A stretch of 44,861 nt of DNA from CAZZBK01 sp964652155 (lineage in GTDB: Bacteria > Planctomycetota > Planctomycetia > Pirellulales > PNKZ01). The DNA lies in NCBI GenBank assembly GCA_964652155.1, contig CAZZBK010000029.1, positions 1 through 44,861 on the forward strand, in the 5' to 3' direction. Within the stretch, counting starts at the first letter, position 1. Every line of letters begins with the position of its first letter. The position numbers and the translations under genes are program-made. This document shows positions 1-7,994 of this stretch, piece after piece. Under the pieces are notes generated by a model that had not been told where the DNA came from, made no database searches, and was given only the letters and a program-made list of their open reading frames with translations.

Positions 1-9
1 CTCGCCGGG

Positions 10-36
10 GTTTGCTTCGCAAACCACCAGCCACCC
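10..36. repeat. short hairpin and fragment of an intergenic palindromic repeat
   Basis: A 6-bp inverted repeat (GTTTGC, three-base loop, GCAAAC) at 10-24 is followed by CACCAGCCACCC at 25-36. The second part matches the arm of the palindrome at 31844-31885 (CACCAGCCACCCT). It lies just beyond the stop codon of the sulfatase-modifying-factor-like gene, where it could act as a 3' hairpin, but there is no T-run to make it a classical terminator. The element may be cut by the window edge. Confidence 0.4.
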
Positions 37-72
37 ACAACGCTGACGCTCACACGTCGTCTACGCTCAAAG

Positions 73-915
73 CTAGCGAGATCGAGCGACGGGCCACTCG
101 ACGACCACGCGGAAGCCATTGCCCGGATCGCGGCGCGTGGAGCGCGTGACGTCGCGATTCGCGCAGCGTGCCATGCTCGCGGGGTGCTTCCAATCGCCGC
201 CGCGCACAACATGCCCGTGCGTCGCTTCGCGGTCGGAGGTTGCGTTGGGGCGCGGCGTGTAAGCATCAAAACGGTAGGGGTCGGCGCACCACTCCCAGAC
301 GTTGCCATGCATGTCGAACAGCCCCCAGTCGTTGGGCGGAAACGAGCCAACGTCGGACGTGCGCCCAAGCACCGCGCCGATGTTGGCGTCGCGGGGCGTC
401 AAGCTGTCGCCGCGGCTGTAGCGGGTCGTGCTCGTCGCGCGGCAGGCATACTCCCACTCGGCCTCGGTCGGCAGCCGATACTCTCGCCCCGCGGCGCGCT
501 CGGCAGGCAACTCGCCGAGCCGGCGGCAGAACGCGACCGCGTCGTGCCACGAGACCATGTCGATGGGAAGCGCATCGGTGTTGAGACCTTCGACCGCCGC
601 GGCACCGCCGCCGAACTTGTAAAACCAGGCGGGGCGTTCGCCCAGCACCGACTCGTATTGCGCCTGCGTCACCTCGCACACGCCGAGCCACCAGGGCTGG
701 GCGAACGTCACGCGATGCGGCGGATGCTCGTCGTGCTCGGCCTGCGCTTCGTCCGCTCTTGAGCCCAACGTGCTCGAGCCCGCCGGAATACGCACGAACC
801 GCATGCCGATCGAGTTACGCCAGGTCTCTCCCAGCGCAGAAGGCACCTGCGCAGGAAACACGGTCGCCAGAACGAGCGTTACCAGGGGGATAAAAAGGCG
901 CTTCCACCCTGTCAT
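73..915 (-). CDS. formylglycine-generating-enzyme-like (SUMF1/FGE-sulfatase domain) secreted protein
   Basis: An exported protein of about 280 residues. The start is set at the ATG at 913-915, which opens a signal peptide (MTGWKRLFIPLVTLVLATVF) and lies 4 bases past the stop of the preceding DUF1080 gene; an ATG at 930 would overlap that gene. Family hallmarks run in order: NSIGMRFVRIPAG near the N terminus, a DEHPPHRVTF strand, EVTQAQYESV, LPTEAEWEYACRA, DMHGNVWEWCADP and RGGDW near the C terminus. True formylglycine-generating enzymes use two cysteines after RGGS; here the stretch reads RGGDWKHPASMARC with only one, so sulfatase activation is unlikely. Members with this domain often act in other oxidations or as binding domains. 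It is probably the last gene of a minus-strand operon with the DUF1080 gene and the two OGT-like genes. The family is sure; the function is not known. Confidence 0.85.
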   Translation of the reverse strand: MTGWKRLFIPLVTLVLATVFPAQVPSALGETWRNSIGMRFVRIPAGSSTLGSRADEAQAEHDEHPPHRVTFAQPWWLGVCEVTQAQYESVLGERPAWFYKFGGGAAAVEGLNTDALPIDMVSWHDAVAFCRRLGELPAERAAGREYRLPTEAEWEYACRATSTTRYSRGDSLTPRDANIGAVLGRTSDVGSFPPNDWGLFDMHGNVWEWCADPYRFDAYTPRPNATSDREATHGHVVRGGDWKHPASMARCANRDVTRSTRRDPGNGFRVVVEWPVARSR

Positions 916-919
916 GGGA

Positions 920-1699
920 TTATTGCCCATCGAGCGACTTGATCTTGATGTTCTTCCAACGGCACTTGGCCCCGGCGGGCCAACTCTTGCCGCCGTGCAC
1001 CTGCACCGCGATGCTCCCCGAGTCGCCGAGGGTTTGCACGACCTTGGCCTGGTCGTACTGCTTGCCGTCATAGGTCGTGCCGTCGAATTCACTCACCTTC
1101 AGGTCGTTGATCCAGGTGGTCATGCGCGGCGGGTTGCCCACCACGCGCACCCGGGCCGTGTTCCAGTCTTTGATTTTCCAGGTCCGGACAAACTCGTCGC
1201 CGCTGCACGAGTAGGCCTTGGGCAGATCGAAGCCCGAAGGCTTGGTCGTCAACCTGACAAGCTTCTCGTTCTCGTACGCGCCAAACAACTCGAAGGGGCG
1301 ATTGTTGAAGCCGCCGGTCCCCTCGCCATAGACATGACCGACGTTCCCCTTCTCGTGATAGTCGACCATCATTTGCAAGCACTGGCCGCGATCGTTGGCG
1401 CGCAGAAACAAACCGCTGCACACACCCCAATCGGGCTTCAGATCGATGAGCAACTCGAAGTCTTTGAACTTGCGATCGGTCAACAAGATGCCGCCGTTGC
1501 CGCTGCCGGGCGGGTCTTGCTGCCCGACAATCGCACCGTCTTCGACCACCCATTGGCCCCCCGTGCCGTGACCAATTCGCTCGGGGTTCTTGTGCCAACC
1601 GCCGAGCGATTGGCCGTCGAACAACGTGATCCAGCCGTCGTCGGCCCGTGCGAACGAAGCCCACAAGAACAGCGACAAAAGCAAAGCGTAACGTTTCAT
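920..1699 (-). CDS. DUF1080 (3-keto-disaccharide hydrolase-like) secreted protein
   Basis: A protein of 259 residues from the ATG at 1697-1699, which begins a signal peptide (MKRYALLLSLFLWASFARA). An in-frame start 30 bases upstream would put ten residues ahead of it and is less likely. The mature part starts DDGWITLFDGQSLGGWH, the standard opening of DUF1080 concanavalin-like beta-sandwich domains, and continues with a GGILLTDRKFKDFEL strand and WPAGAKCRWKNIKIK at the end. Family members cleave 3-keto-glycosides or bind polysaccharide in the periplasm or outside the cell, and planctomycetes carry many. The next gene starts 4 bases downstream, so the two are probably co-translated. The family is clear; substrate and activity are inferred only from the family. 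Confidence 0.9.
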   Translation of the reverse strand: MKRYALLLSLFLWASFARADDGWITLFDGQSLGGWHKNPERIGHGTGGQWVVEDGAIVGQQDPPGSGNGGILLTDRKFKDFELLIDLKPDWGVCSGLFLRANDRGQCLQMMVDYHEKGNVGHVYGEGTGGFNNRPFELFGAYENEKLVRLTTKPSGFDLPKAYSCSGDEFVRTWKIKDWNTARVRVVGNPPRMTTWINDLKVSEFDGTTYDGKQYDQAKVVQTLGDSGSIAVQVHGGKSWPAGAKCRWKNIKIKSLDGQ

Positions 1700-1777
1700 A
1701 GTTCCGAGACTCACGAGCGTGTTGAGCAAATAGAGGGACCCTGCGATTGCATTCTCTCGACGAGAGAGAAGTTTCGT

Positions 1778-4147
1778 TTACGACGCGCACCAGACGCGCC
1801 ACATCTGGCGATAGGCTTGTTCGAGTTGGGCGGTGAATCGCTTGCCGTCGCACAACGGCGAGGCGGCGAGGTGCCCACGCAATTTCACCCGCGTGTCGAC
1901 CAACCCAGGCAGATTGCCGGCCAACTGTTGGGCGATGCTAATATACTGCTCGGGTGATTGGGCAATCCAGCCGCTCAGCCCAGCGGCATTGAGCACGCTC
2001 GACACCATGCGGCCGGCGTGACGAGCGCCGTAGAGCGTAATGACGGGGACACCCATCCACAGCGCCTCACACGCCGTCGTGTGGCCACTCCAGGGGAACA
2101 CGTCGAGCGCGATGTCGATCTCTTCGTAGGCGGCGTAGTGCATGCGACCGCCACCCCATTGGTCGCGCAGCTCGACCCGCGCGTCGTCGATTCCTTGCTG
2201 CCGGAACAGATTGCGAATCCGATCGGCCACCAGACCGCGAATGGTGTTGCGCACCAGCAGCAGACGCGAGTTCGGCACCTCGCGCAGCAGCCGGGCCCAG
2301 AACATCAGCACATGATCGTTGAGCTTCATCAACCCGTTGAGCGAGCCGAACGTAATCTGGCCGCGCTGCACAGCCGGCAGTGGGGCGACGTTCGGGCAGA
2401 ACGGTGACGCGGTGAAGCAGCAGAAGCTCGGCTCAAGCCGGACGAGCTGTTCGCAGTAAAAACGCTCGTCGTCCGGCTGATCGATGACGCGGTCGGTGAT
2501 CAAATAGTCGATCGTCGGCACGCCGGTCGTCGAGGGATAGCCCAGGTAGCTGACCTGAATCGGGGCGCTCTTGCGAGCAAACATGGGCAGACGATTGTGC
2601 GCGGTGTGCCCCGCCAGGTCGACGAGAATATCGATGCCGTCGGCTTGCACCATCGCGGCCACTTCGTCATCGGTGCGGCCGTGTGTGTTGCGCCATTCAT
2701 GACCGTAGTTGGCCAGGCGAGTCGTCGTGACATCCGGAGCACTCACGTCGTTATAGAGCACGACCGACGACGCGCGGCGATCGTGATGCGCGAGGATCGG
2801 CTCCAGGAAGGACGTGACCGGATGCTCACGCAGGTCGGGCGAAACATAGCCGATGCGCAACGGCCGGTCGGGGTACTTGAGGTTCGCATGGGTCGTGGCC
2901 CGGACCAGATGGGCGCCCTGCTGCGGGAAGTATTGCTGATGGATCTCGAAGATCTGTTCGGTCGTGGCTTGCGGGTCGTAGTTCGAGGTCAGCAGCAGGT
3001 TGCTATGTGCCGGCGGAAATTGCGGCCGGATGCGCAAAGCCTGCAACGACTCTGCGATCGATTCCTTGAACAGCCCCAACTCCTTGTAGACGTTGGCCAG
3101 ATTGTTATGTGCGTCGGCATACTCGGGCTGCAATTGGGCGGCGCGCTGCGCACACTGGGCCGCCTCGGTGAGCAAGCCCATCGGGCCCAACACCGCGGCA
3201 AAGTTACTGTAGGCCTGCGCGTTATTGGGGTTCAGTGCGATCGCCTGCTTGTAGCACTCGACCGCCTGATCGCGCTGACCCATCGTCAGGTAGACGTTGC
3301 CGAGGTTGCTGTGGGCGTCGCTGTAATCGGGCCGCAGCTTGATGGTCTCGCGGAAGCAGACGGCCGCGTCCTGCAATTTGCCGCGCAGGGCGAGGCAGAT
3401 GCCCAAATTGTTCTGCGCCTCGAACATGTTCGGATCGAGCCGCAAGGCCGCCGAGTGTTCGCGTTCGGCCTCGTCAAGCCGGCTCTGGCCTTGCAGCGCG
3501 AGCCCCAGTTGATGATGGCCGTTGGCGTGTTGCGGCCGCAACTCGAGCAGCTTGTGGAACTGGTGCTCGGCCTCGGTGTAACGCTGCTGCTGAATGCGGA
3601 GCAGCCCCAGGTCTTCCATGGCGGGCAAAAACTCGCTCTTGATGCGCAGTGCCTTGCGGAAATGCTCGGCCGCCTCGTCCGCCTGGCCTTGCTCAAGCGC
3701 CACGCGACCCAGTCGATGCTCGGCCTCGGGATAGCTGGCGTTGCAGCGAAGCGCCAGGTGATACGCTTTCTCGGCCAGTGGGAATTGCCGCTGCCGCTCT
3801 CGCATCCGGCCAACGTTGAAGTGCGCCTCCGAGTAATCACCCTTGATCTCGAGCGCACGCTCGTACTCTTCAATCGCCTGCTCGATTTGACCCAGCGACT
3901 CAAAGGCTCCGCCCAGGCTGTTGTGGAACACGGGCGAGAACGGATTCAACTCAATCGCCTTGCGAATGTGTTCCAACGCCACGTCGGGTCGGCCAATCTG
4001 CGTGGCGATCACGCCGCGCAAATGCCAGGCGTCGGGCTGCAGCGGTGCCAGCTCGTTGATCTGCCGGTAGATGCTCTCAGCTTCCATCAGCTTGCCGCTG
4101 CGGTGATATTTCAGCGCTTCGTCGAGACCGTCGCGAATCGTGGGCAT
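1778..4147 (-). CDS. TPR-repeat O-GlcNAc-transferase-like (SPINDLY family) protein, paralog 1
   Basis: A 789-residue cytoplasmic protein with two parts. Residues of about 8-390 are a chain of roughly eleven tetratricopeptide repeats with the usual A/G/Y/P spacing (for example AHSNLGNVYLTMGQRDQAVE). From about residue 428 to the end is a glycosyltransferase-B domain of the GT41/SPINDLY type: RIGYVSPDLREHP, DILVDLAGHTAHNRLP near 509, QVSYLGYPSTTG, FGSLNGLMKLND, and DVFPWSGHTTACEALWMG near 685 for the sugar-nucleotide site. Family enzymes move GlcNAc or fucose from a nucleotide sugar to Ser/Thr of proteins, with the TPRs choosing targets. It follows a close paralog 33 bases upstream on the same strand, so duplication and co-expression are likely. 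Donor sugar and targets cannot be told from sequence. Confidence 0.9.
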   Translation of the reverse strand: MPTIRDGLDEALKYHRSGKLMEAESIYRQINELAPLQPDAWHLRGVIATQIGRPDVALEHIRKAIELNPFSPVFHNSLGGAFESLGQIEQAIEEYERALEIKGDYSEAHFNVGRMRERQRQFPLAEKAYHLALRCNASYPEAEHRLGRVALEQGQADEAAEHFRKALRIKSEFLPAMEDLGLLRIQQQRYTEAEHQFHKLLELRPQHANGHHQLGLALQGQSRLDEAEREHSAALRLDPNMFEAQNNLGICLALRGKLQDAAVCFRETIKLRPDYSDAHSNLGNVYLTMGQRDQAVECYKQAIALNPNNAQAYSNFAAVLGPMGLLTEAAQCAQRAAQLQPEYADAHNNLANVYKELGLFKESIAESLQALRIRPQFPPAHSNLLLTSNYDPQATTEQIFEIHQQYFPQQGAHLVRATTHANLKYPDRPLRIGYVSPDLREHPVTSFLEPILAHHDRRASSVVLYNDVSAPDVTTTRLANYGHEWRNTHGRTDDEVAAMVQADGIDILVDLAGHTAHNRLPMFARKSAPIQVSYLGYPSTTGVPTIDYLITDRVIDQPDDERFYCEQLVRLEPSFCCFTASPFCPNVAPLPAVQRGQITFGSLNGLMKLNDHVLMFWARLLREVPNSRLLLVRNTIRGLVADRIRNLFRQQGIDDARVELRDQWGGGRMHYAAYEEIDIALDVFPWSGHTTACEALWMGVPVITLYGARHAGRMVSSVLNAAGLSGWIAQSPEQYISIAQQLAGNLPGLVDTRVKLRGHLAASPLCDGKRFTAQLEQAYRQMWRVWCAS

Positions 4148-4180
4148 GATGTGTGATTACCTATTCGGGCCGGGGCCGTG

Positions 4181-6424
4181 TTAAGACTTTTTCTTGGGAG
4201 TCGATTTCGTTTTGGCAGCGGACTTGCGCGGCGATTTGTGGCCGGCACGGGCCGAGGTGCGGCACCAGTCCTGCCACATCAGGCGATAGGCCGACTCGAG
4301 ACTGTGCGTGAACGCGACACCGTCACACGCCCCACTGTTGAGCAGTTCGCGCCGCAACGACAAGCGCAACGCGGCGAGCTGAGCCGGAGAGTTGGCCAAG
4401 TGGGTCGAGATTTTCACGTACTGCTCGGGGCTCTCGGCAATCCACTCGCCGTGACCCAGCGTGTGCAGCAGGCTCGACACCATGCGGGCGGCGTAACGCT
4501 GCCCGCGCAGCGTAATGACCGGCACCCCCTGCCAAAGCGATTCGCACGCCGTGGTGTGACCCGACCACGGAAACGGATCGAGCGACACGTCGATGTCGTG
4601 GTACTGGCTCAGGTGATGTGCGCCACCCGGCGGGCCGCAGCGTAGTTCAAGCCGCGAGCGATCCACGGCCCGCTTTTCGAACTGTGCAATGAAGTGCTCC
4701 ACGGCCGAGCCGTTGAGCGCGTCGCGATACATCAGCAGCCGCGAGCGCGGATTGGCCTTGAGCACCTTGGCCCACAGGTCGAGCACGTCCTCGTTGAGCT
4801 TGGCGAGGCTGTGCAGCGAGCCAAACGTGATGAACTTGTTGCGTTCGTAAGGGAGTGGGCCCGACTCGGGGATATCGATGGGCGGCGCAAAGCAGGCGAA
4901 ACTCGGCGCGAGCCGCACGAGATCTTCGCTGTGCAAGATCGGGTCGCTGATCGGGTCGCACACCGCGTCGGTGAGCCGGTACTGCATCGCCTCCAAGCCG
5001 GTCGTGTTCGGGTAGCCCAGGTACGACACCTGCACCGGAGCCACGCGCCGCGCAAAGACCGGCAGCCGACCCCAGGCCGTGTGACCAGCCAAGTCGACGA
5101 GGATGTCGATCTGGTCCGAGCGAATCTGCTCGGCGAGCTGATCGTGATCGAGCCAGCGCGTGACGCGCCAGTGATCGGCCAGTTGAGCAAACGCCTGGCT
5201 GGTGACATCGCTTACCGCGACATCGGCGTACAGATAGACCTCGAATTGCTCGTGATCGTGATAGGCTAGGAGCGGTTCCATGAACCGGGCCACCGCGTGC
5301 TCATGGAAGTCGGGGGACACATAGCCGACGCGCAATTTCCGCTCGGGGGATCGATCGTGCGGGTAGTCGGGCATGGGGCGGTCTTCGTACCCAAACTGCT
5401 TGCCCCAGCGGCGGTGCTCTTTGAACAGGTCCTTCTGCTCGACCTCGTTAAGGTAGTTGAGGAAGAACAGCCAGTTGCTCAGCACGACCGGATGTCGCGT
5501 CCCCAGCTTGAGTGCTTCGTGGTAACAGAGCTTGGCCTCTTGCAGCTTGCCTTGCACTTGAAAGGCGTGGGCGAGGTTGTTGTAGGCTTCGAGCAAGTCG
5601 GGCTTGATTTGCAAGGCGGTGCGGTAGCAGATGATCGCGTCGTCGACTTGGCCCAGGTCCTCGAGCGCGTTGCCCAAGTTGTTGTGCCCCGAGGCATACT
5701 GCGGGCGATCGTGCAAGAACCGCTGGTAGAGTTCGACCGCTTCGACGAGCCGCCCCTGGGCATGCTTGGTTTGGGCAAGGTTGTAGCGGGCTTCGATCAC
5801 GCGCGGGTTAAGTTCGAGCGACTTCTGCAGGAGTTGCTGCGCCTCGTCGAACTCGCCCCGATTTTTGAGCAGCACGGCCAGGTTGTTGAGCGGCTCGATG
5901 TAATCGCCCCGCAGCCGCAGCGCCTCGCGGTAGTAGCGGATCGCCTCGTCAACGTGGCCCCGTTCTTGGGCGAGTTGGCCCAAGTTGAATTGCACTTCGG
6001 GATACTCGCCTTGCAGCCGCAGGGCCTCGCGGAGGGCTTTGTCCGCTTCGTCAAAATCGCGGAGCTTGATCAGCGCGTGTCCCAGGTTGCAAAACGCCTC
6101 GGGGTAGTCTTGCTTGCGAAGGATGGCCAGCCGGTAGCTGGCGATCGCCTCGTTGATCCGATCCAGCGCCAGGTACACGACTCCCAGGTTGCTATGGTAC
6201 GCGGCCTGGATGGGATCGAGCTTGACAGCCTCGGCGATGCAGCGGAGCGCGAGCTCATTTTTACCCAACTGGTGGCTCAAGACGCCCAGCATGTGCCAAG
6301 CCTCGGCATGGGCCGGTGTCGAGTGGATGATGTGTTCGTAGGCGATCGCCGCCTGCCGCAAATCACCGGCTCGGTGCAGCTCGAGGGCCTGCTGCATCGC
6401 GTCTGAGGGGACCGCCACACTCAC
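4181..6424 (-). CDS. TPR-repeat O-GlcNAc-transferase-like (SPINDLY family) protein, paralog 2
   Basis: A protein of 747 residues, first gene of the minus-strand cluster. The start is chosen at GTG 6422-6424 because AGGAAAA (6431-6437) lies 6 bases upstream; a GTG at 6487 has no ribosome binding site, and an ATG at 6397 would also open the first TPR. Residues of about 10-330 are TPR repeats. The transferase half starts near 364 (RVGYVSPDFHEH) and has DILVDLAGHTAWGRLP near 444, QVSYLGYPNTTG, FGSLHSLAKLNED and DPFPWSGHTTACESLWQG near 620. The tail is Lys/Ser-rich (ending KSTPKKKS), unlike paralog 1, and may bind nucleic acid or a partner. The two proteins share all transferase motifs but differ in TPR number. 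It probably glycosylates proteins in the cytoplasm; targets are unknown. Confidence 0.9.
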   Translation of the reverse strand: MSVAVPSDAMQQALELHRAGDLRQAAIAYEHIIHSTPAHAEAWHMLGVLSHQLGKNELALRCIAEAVKLDPIQAAYHSNLGVVYLALDRINEAIASYRLAILRKQDYPEAFCNLGHALIKLRDFDEADKALREALRLQGEYPEVQFNLGQLAQERGHVDEAIRYYREALRLRGDYIEPLNNLAVLLKNRGEFDEAQQLLQKSLELNPRVIEARYNLAQTKHAQGRLVEAVELYQRFLHDRPQYASGHNNLGNALEDLGQVDDAIICYRTALQIKPDLLEAYNNLAHAFQVQGKLQEAKLCYHEALKLGTRHPVVLSNWLFFLNYLNEVEQKDLFKEHRRWGKQFGYEDRPMPDYPHDRSPERKLRVGYVSPDFHEHAVARFMEPLLAYHDHEQFEVYLYADVAVSDVTSQAFAQLADHWRVTRWLDHDQLAEQIRSDQIDILVDLAGHTAWGRLPVFARRVAPVQVSYLGYPNTTGLEAMQYRLTDAVCDPISDPILHSEDLVRLAPSFACFAPPIDIPESGPLPYERNKFITFGSLHSLAKLNEDVLDLWAKVLKANPRSRLLMYRDALNGSAVEHFIAQFEKRAVDRSRLELRCGPPGGAHHLSQYHDIDVSLDPFPWSGHTTACESLWQGVPVITLRGQRYAARMVSSLLHTLGHGEWIAESPEQYVKISTHLANSPAQLAALRLSLRRELLNSGACDGVAFTHSLESAYRLMWQDWCRTSARAGHKSPRKSAAKTKSTPKKKS

Positions 6425-6583
6425 GGCGACTTTTCCTGAAGGGCAAACTTGGACGAGAGAGTTGATCTTCCTATTCTCCCCTCGCACAGCAGGCCGTCAA
6501 CGATTTGGTGTGGCTTGCAAGTCGTGTGAAGATGGGCGATTATGGATCGTCGGCACTACAATCCCTACGACAGGAACATTCGC

Positions 6584-7324
6584 ATGCGCTCGCCCCGTTT
6601 CTCACGCCCCTCGCTCACGACGTGGGGACTTGGTTTGTCGGCCTTCGTGGTCCTCGGCTACTCGGCTGTGCCGGGGGTCGAGTATCTCAGCGGCAAGAAA
6701 TGGGACGTGCCCAAAGTGGTCGATCCCGGCCCCGCGAGCGGCGCGCCCGCCGATGCCATTGTGCTCTTCGGGGGCCAGGACCTCGCCGCGTTCAACGGTG
6801 GAGAAAAATGGCTCGTCGCCGACGGTGTCGCCACGGTCAAAGGGGGCACCCTCGCCACCAAGCAGGCCTTTGGCGATTGTCAGTTGCATCTCGAATGGGC
6901 CGCCCCGAGCGAAGTGAAGGGCTCGGGCCAAGGACGCGGCAACAGCGGCATTCATCTGATGGGACGCTACGAGGTGCAGATCCTCGACTCGTTTGACAAC
7001 TCGACCTATCCCGACGGACAGGCCGCCGCGATCTACAAGCAGAACCCGCCATTGGTGAACGCCTGTCGCAAGCCGGGCGAGTGGCAGACCTACGACATCA
7101 TCTTCACCGCCCCGCGATTTGATGCCGACGGCTCGTTGAAGTCCCCCGCCTACGTGACCGTGCTGCACAATGGTGTGCTGGTGCAGAATCACTTCGCGCT
7201 CGAGGGCTCGACCGCCTGGGACAGGGCTCCGGCCTACGCAGCCCATCCGGCCAAATTGCCGTTCACGATCCAAGACCACGGCAACCCCGTGCGGTTCCGC
7301 AACATTTGGATTCGGGAACTGTAG
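6584..7324 (+). CDS. DUF1080 (3-keto-disaccharide hydrolase-like) secreted or anchored protein
   Basis: A 246-residue protein. The ATG at 6584 is chosen because an AGGAA (6572-6576) lies 7 bases ahead and because it is followed by a basic stretch and a hydrophobic segment (TWGLGLSAFVVLGYSAV) that would serve as signal peptide or anchor; an upstream ATG at 6542 adds 14 non-typical residues. The body matches the compact DUF1080 subtype: AIVLFGGQDLAAFNG, FGDCQLHLEWA, RGNSGIHLMGRYEVQILDS and LPFTIQDHGNPVRFRNIWI. It is divergent from the OGT-like gene, with 159 bases between the two starts holding the promoters of both. The expected role is extracellular or periplasmic sugar processing. The family is certain, the activity presumed. 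Confidence 0.9.
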   Translation: MRSPRFSRPSLTTWGLGLSAFVVLGYSAVPGVEYLSGKKWDVPKVVDPGPASGAPADAIVLFGGQDLAAFNGGEKWLVADGVATVKGGTLATKQAFGDCQLHLEWAAPSEVKGSGQGRGNSGIHLMGRYEVQILDSFDNSTYPDGQAAAIYKQNPPLVNACRKPGEWQTYDIIFTAPRFDADGSLKSPAYVTVLHNGVLVQNHFALEGSTAWDRAPAYAAHPAKLPFTIQDHGNPVRFRNIWIREL

Positions 7325-7387
7325 GGTTTTGTGTTGGGTGTTTTGTGTTGGGTGTTTTGTGTTTTGTGTTTTGTGTTGGGTGTTGGG
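7325..7387. repeat. tandem heptanucleotide repeat TGTTKKG (9 units)
   Basis: Starting right at the stop codon of the DUF1080 gene, eight perfect 7-bp units run from 7332 to 7387, each either TGTTGGG or TGTTTTG, in the order G,T,G,T,T,T,G,G; a ninth, imperfect unit sits at 7325-7331. The strand is made only of G and T. The GGG units could allow G-quadruplex pairing. No coding role is possible because the run follows the stop. Confidence 0.85.
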
Positions 7388-7423
7388 TCTCTTCCCCACG
7401 ACCGACATCATTCACACGCCACC

Positions 7424-7511
7424 TCATAAAGCCGCGACCTCTGGTCGCGCTCTTCCACTCGATGCGACATGAACATGCACCGCAGCGCGACCAAAGGTCG
7501 CGGCTTTATGA
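7424..7511. repeat. nested palindrome, family A (28-bp arms)
   Basis: The arms at 7424-7451 and 7484-7511 are inverted copies with one mismatch in 28 bases, separated by 32 bases. Each arm is itself nearly palindromic around CGCGACC-NNN-GGTCGCG. It lies between the convergent ends of the DUF1080 gene (plus) and the DUF2442 gene cluster (minus). The form suggests a REP/MITE-like element able to make a cruciform or a strong RNA hairpin in both directions. Confidence 0.8.
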
Positions 7512-7566
7512 AACGCATGTCCACGGCGTCATTGCCCCTTCGGTGAGCGCGACGCAATCGGGCTTC

Positions 7567-7668
7567 TCAGCACTTGACCGTCTTGCGTTTGCGGCCGTAG
7601 TGCTTGGACTGCTGCACCTTCTGGATGTACCCCGCAGCGTCGGGGACCTGACAGGCGGTCTGGCCCAT
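7567..7668 (-). CDS. possible 33-residue basic peptide
   Basis: A short reading frame, MGQTACQVPDAAGYIQKVQQ followed by a basic tail rich in Lys, Arg and His and ending in Cys. By my count 30 of its 33 sense codons end in G or C, as in the real genes of the window. It begins 23 bases after the stop of the DUF2442 gene on the same strand and could be a third gene of that operon. I see no ribosome binding site, and I do not recognise the sequence. It may also be the remnant of a longer gene. Confidence 0.3.
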   Translation of the reverse strand: MGQTACQVPDAAGYIQKVQQSKHYGRKRKTVKC

Positions 7669-7691
7669 GTCGACCGGTGACGAAGCCGATC

Positions 7692-7994
7692 TTATCGTTT
7701 ACGCCGTGACTGGGTTGCACTCACGGCCTTTTGCCTGACCGCGTTGGGAGCGGGAGCGCCGCGCAGCAACCCTTCGGTGCTCAAATCCTCGTCAAGGTCG
7801 GGCCAATGAATGCCATAGCCGCCGCCCGATACTCGCCAGTTCTTGCGTTGAGTCGCCGTCGCGTTGAGCAAGCGCGGATACCAAGCGAGCGGTACCGTAA
7901 TGGTTCGCCCGTCTCGCAGACTCACACCGAGCGTGTCTTTCGTGATTTTTACGTCGGCCACGCGTTCATCAGCCGTTATCGCCAAAATACCCAT
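7692..7994 (-). CDS. DUF2442 domain protein
   Basis: A 100-residue protein. Its core, VADVKITKDTLGVSLRDGRT followed by VPLAWYPRLLNAT, is the DUF2442 pattern of an acidic strand, a GRTI(T/S)VPL turn and WYPRL. The tail NWRVSGGGYGIHWPDLDEDL is also typical. The ATG lies 26 bases inside the 3' end of the DUF4160 gene in another frame, so translation is probably coupled. DUF4160/DUF2442 pairs are widespread small two-gene modules with toxin-antitoxin-like distribution, but I know of no firm biochemical function. The C terminus is Arg/Lys-rich. Family call good, role unknown. Confidence 0.85.
   Translation of the reverse strand: MGILAITADERVADVKITKDTLGVSLRDGRTITVPLAWYPRLLNATATQRKNWRVSGGGYGIHWPDLDEDLSTEGLLRGAPAPNAVRQKAVSATQSRRKR

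Noticed and set aside
7325..7387. The heptads as telomere-like or CRISPR repeats
   Set aside because: The units are contiguous with no spacers, so they are not CRISPR, and nothing suggests a linear chromosome end here.
7529..7720. A 63-codon minus-strand frame overlapping the DUF2442 gene end
   Set aside because: It is out of frame with the more gene-like 33-codon frame and has a product typical of a shadow frame.
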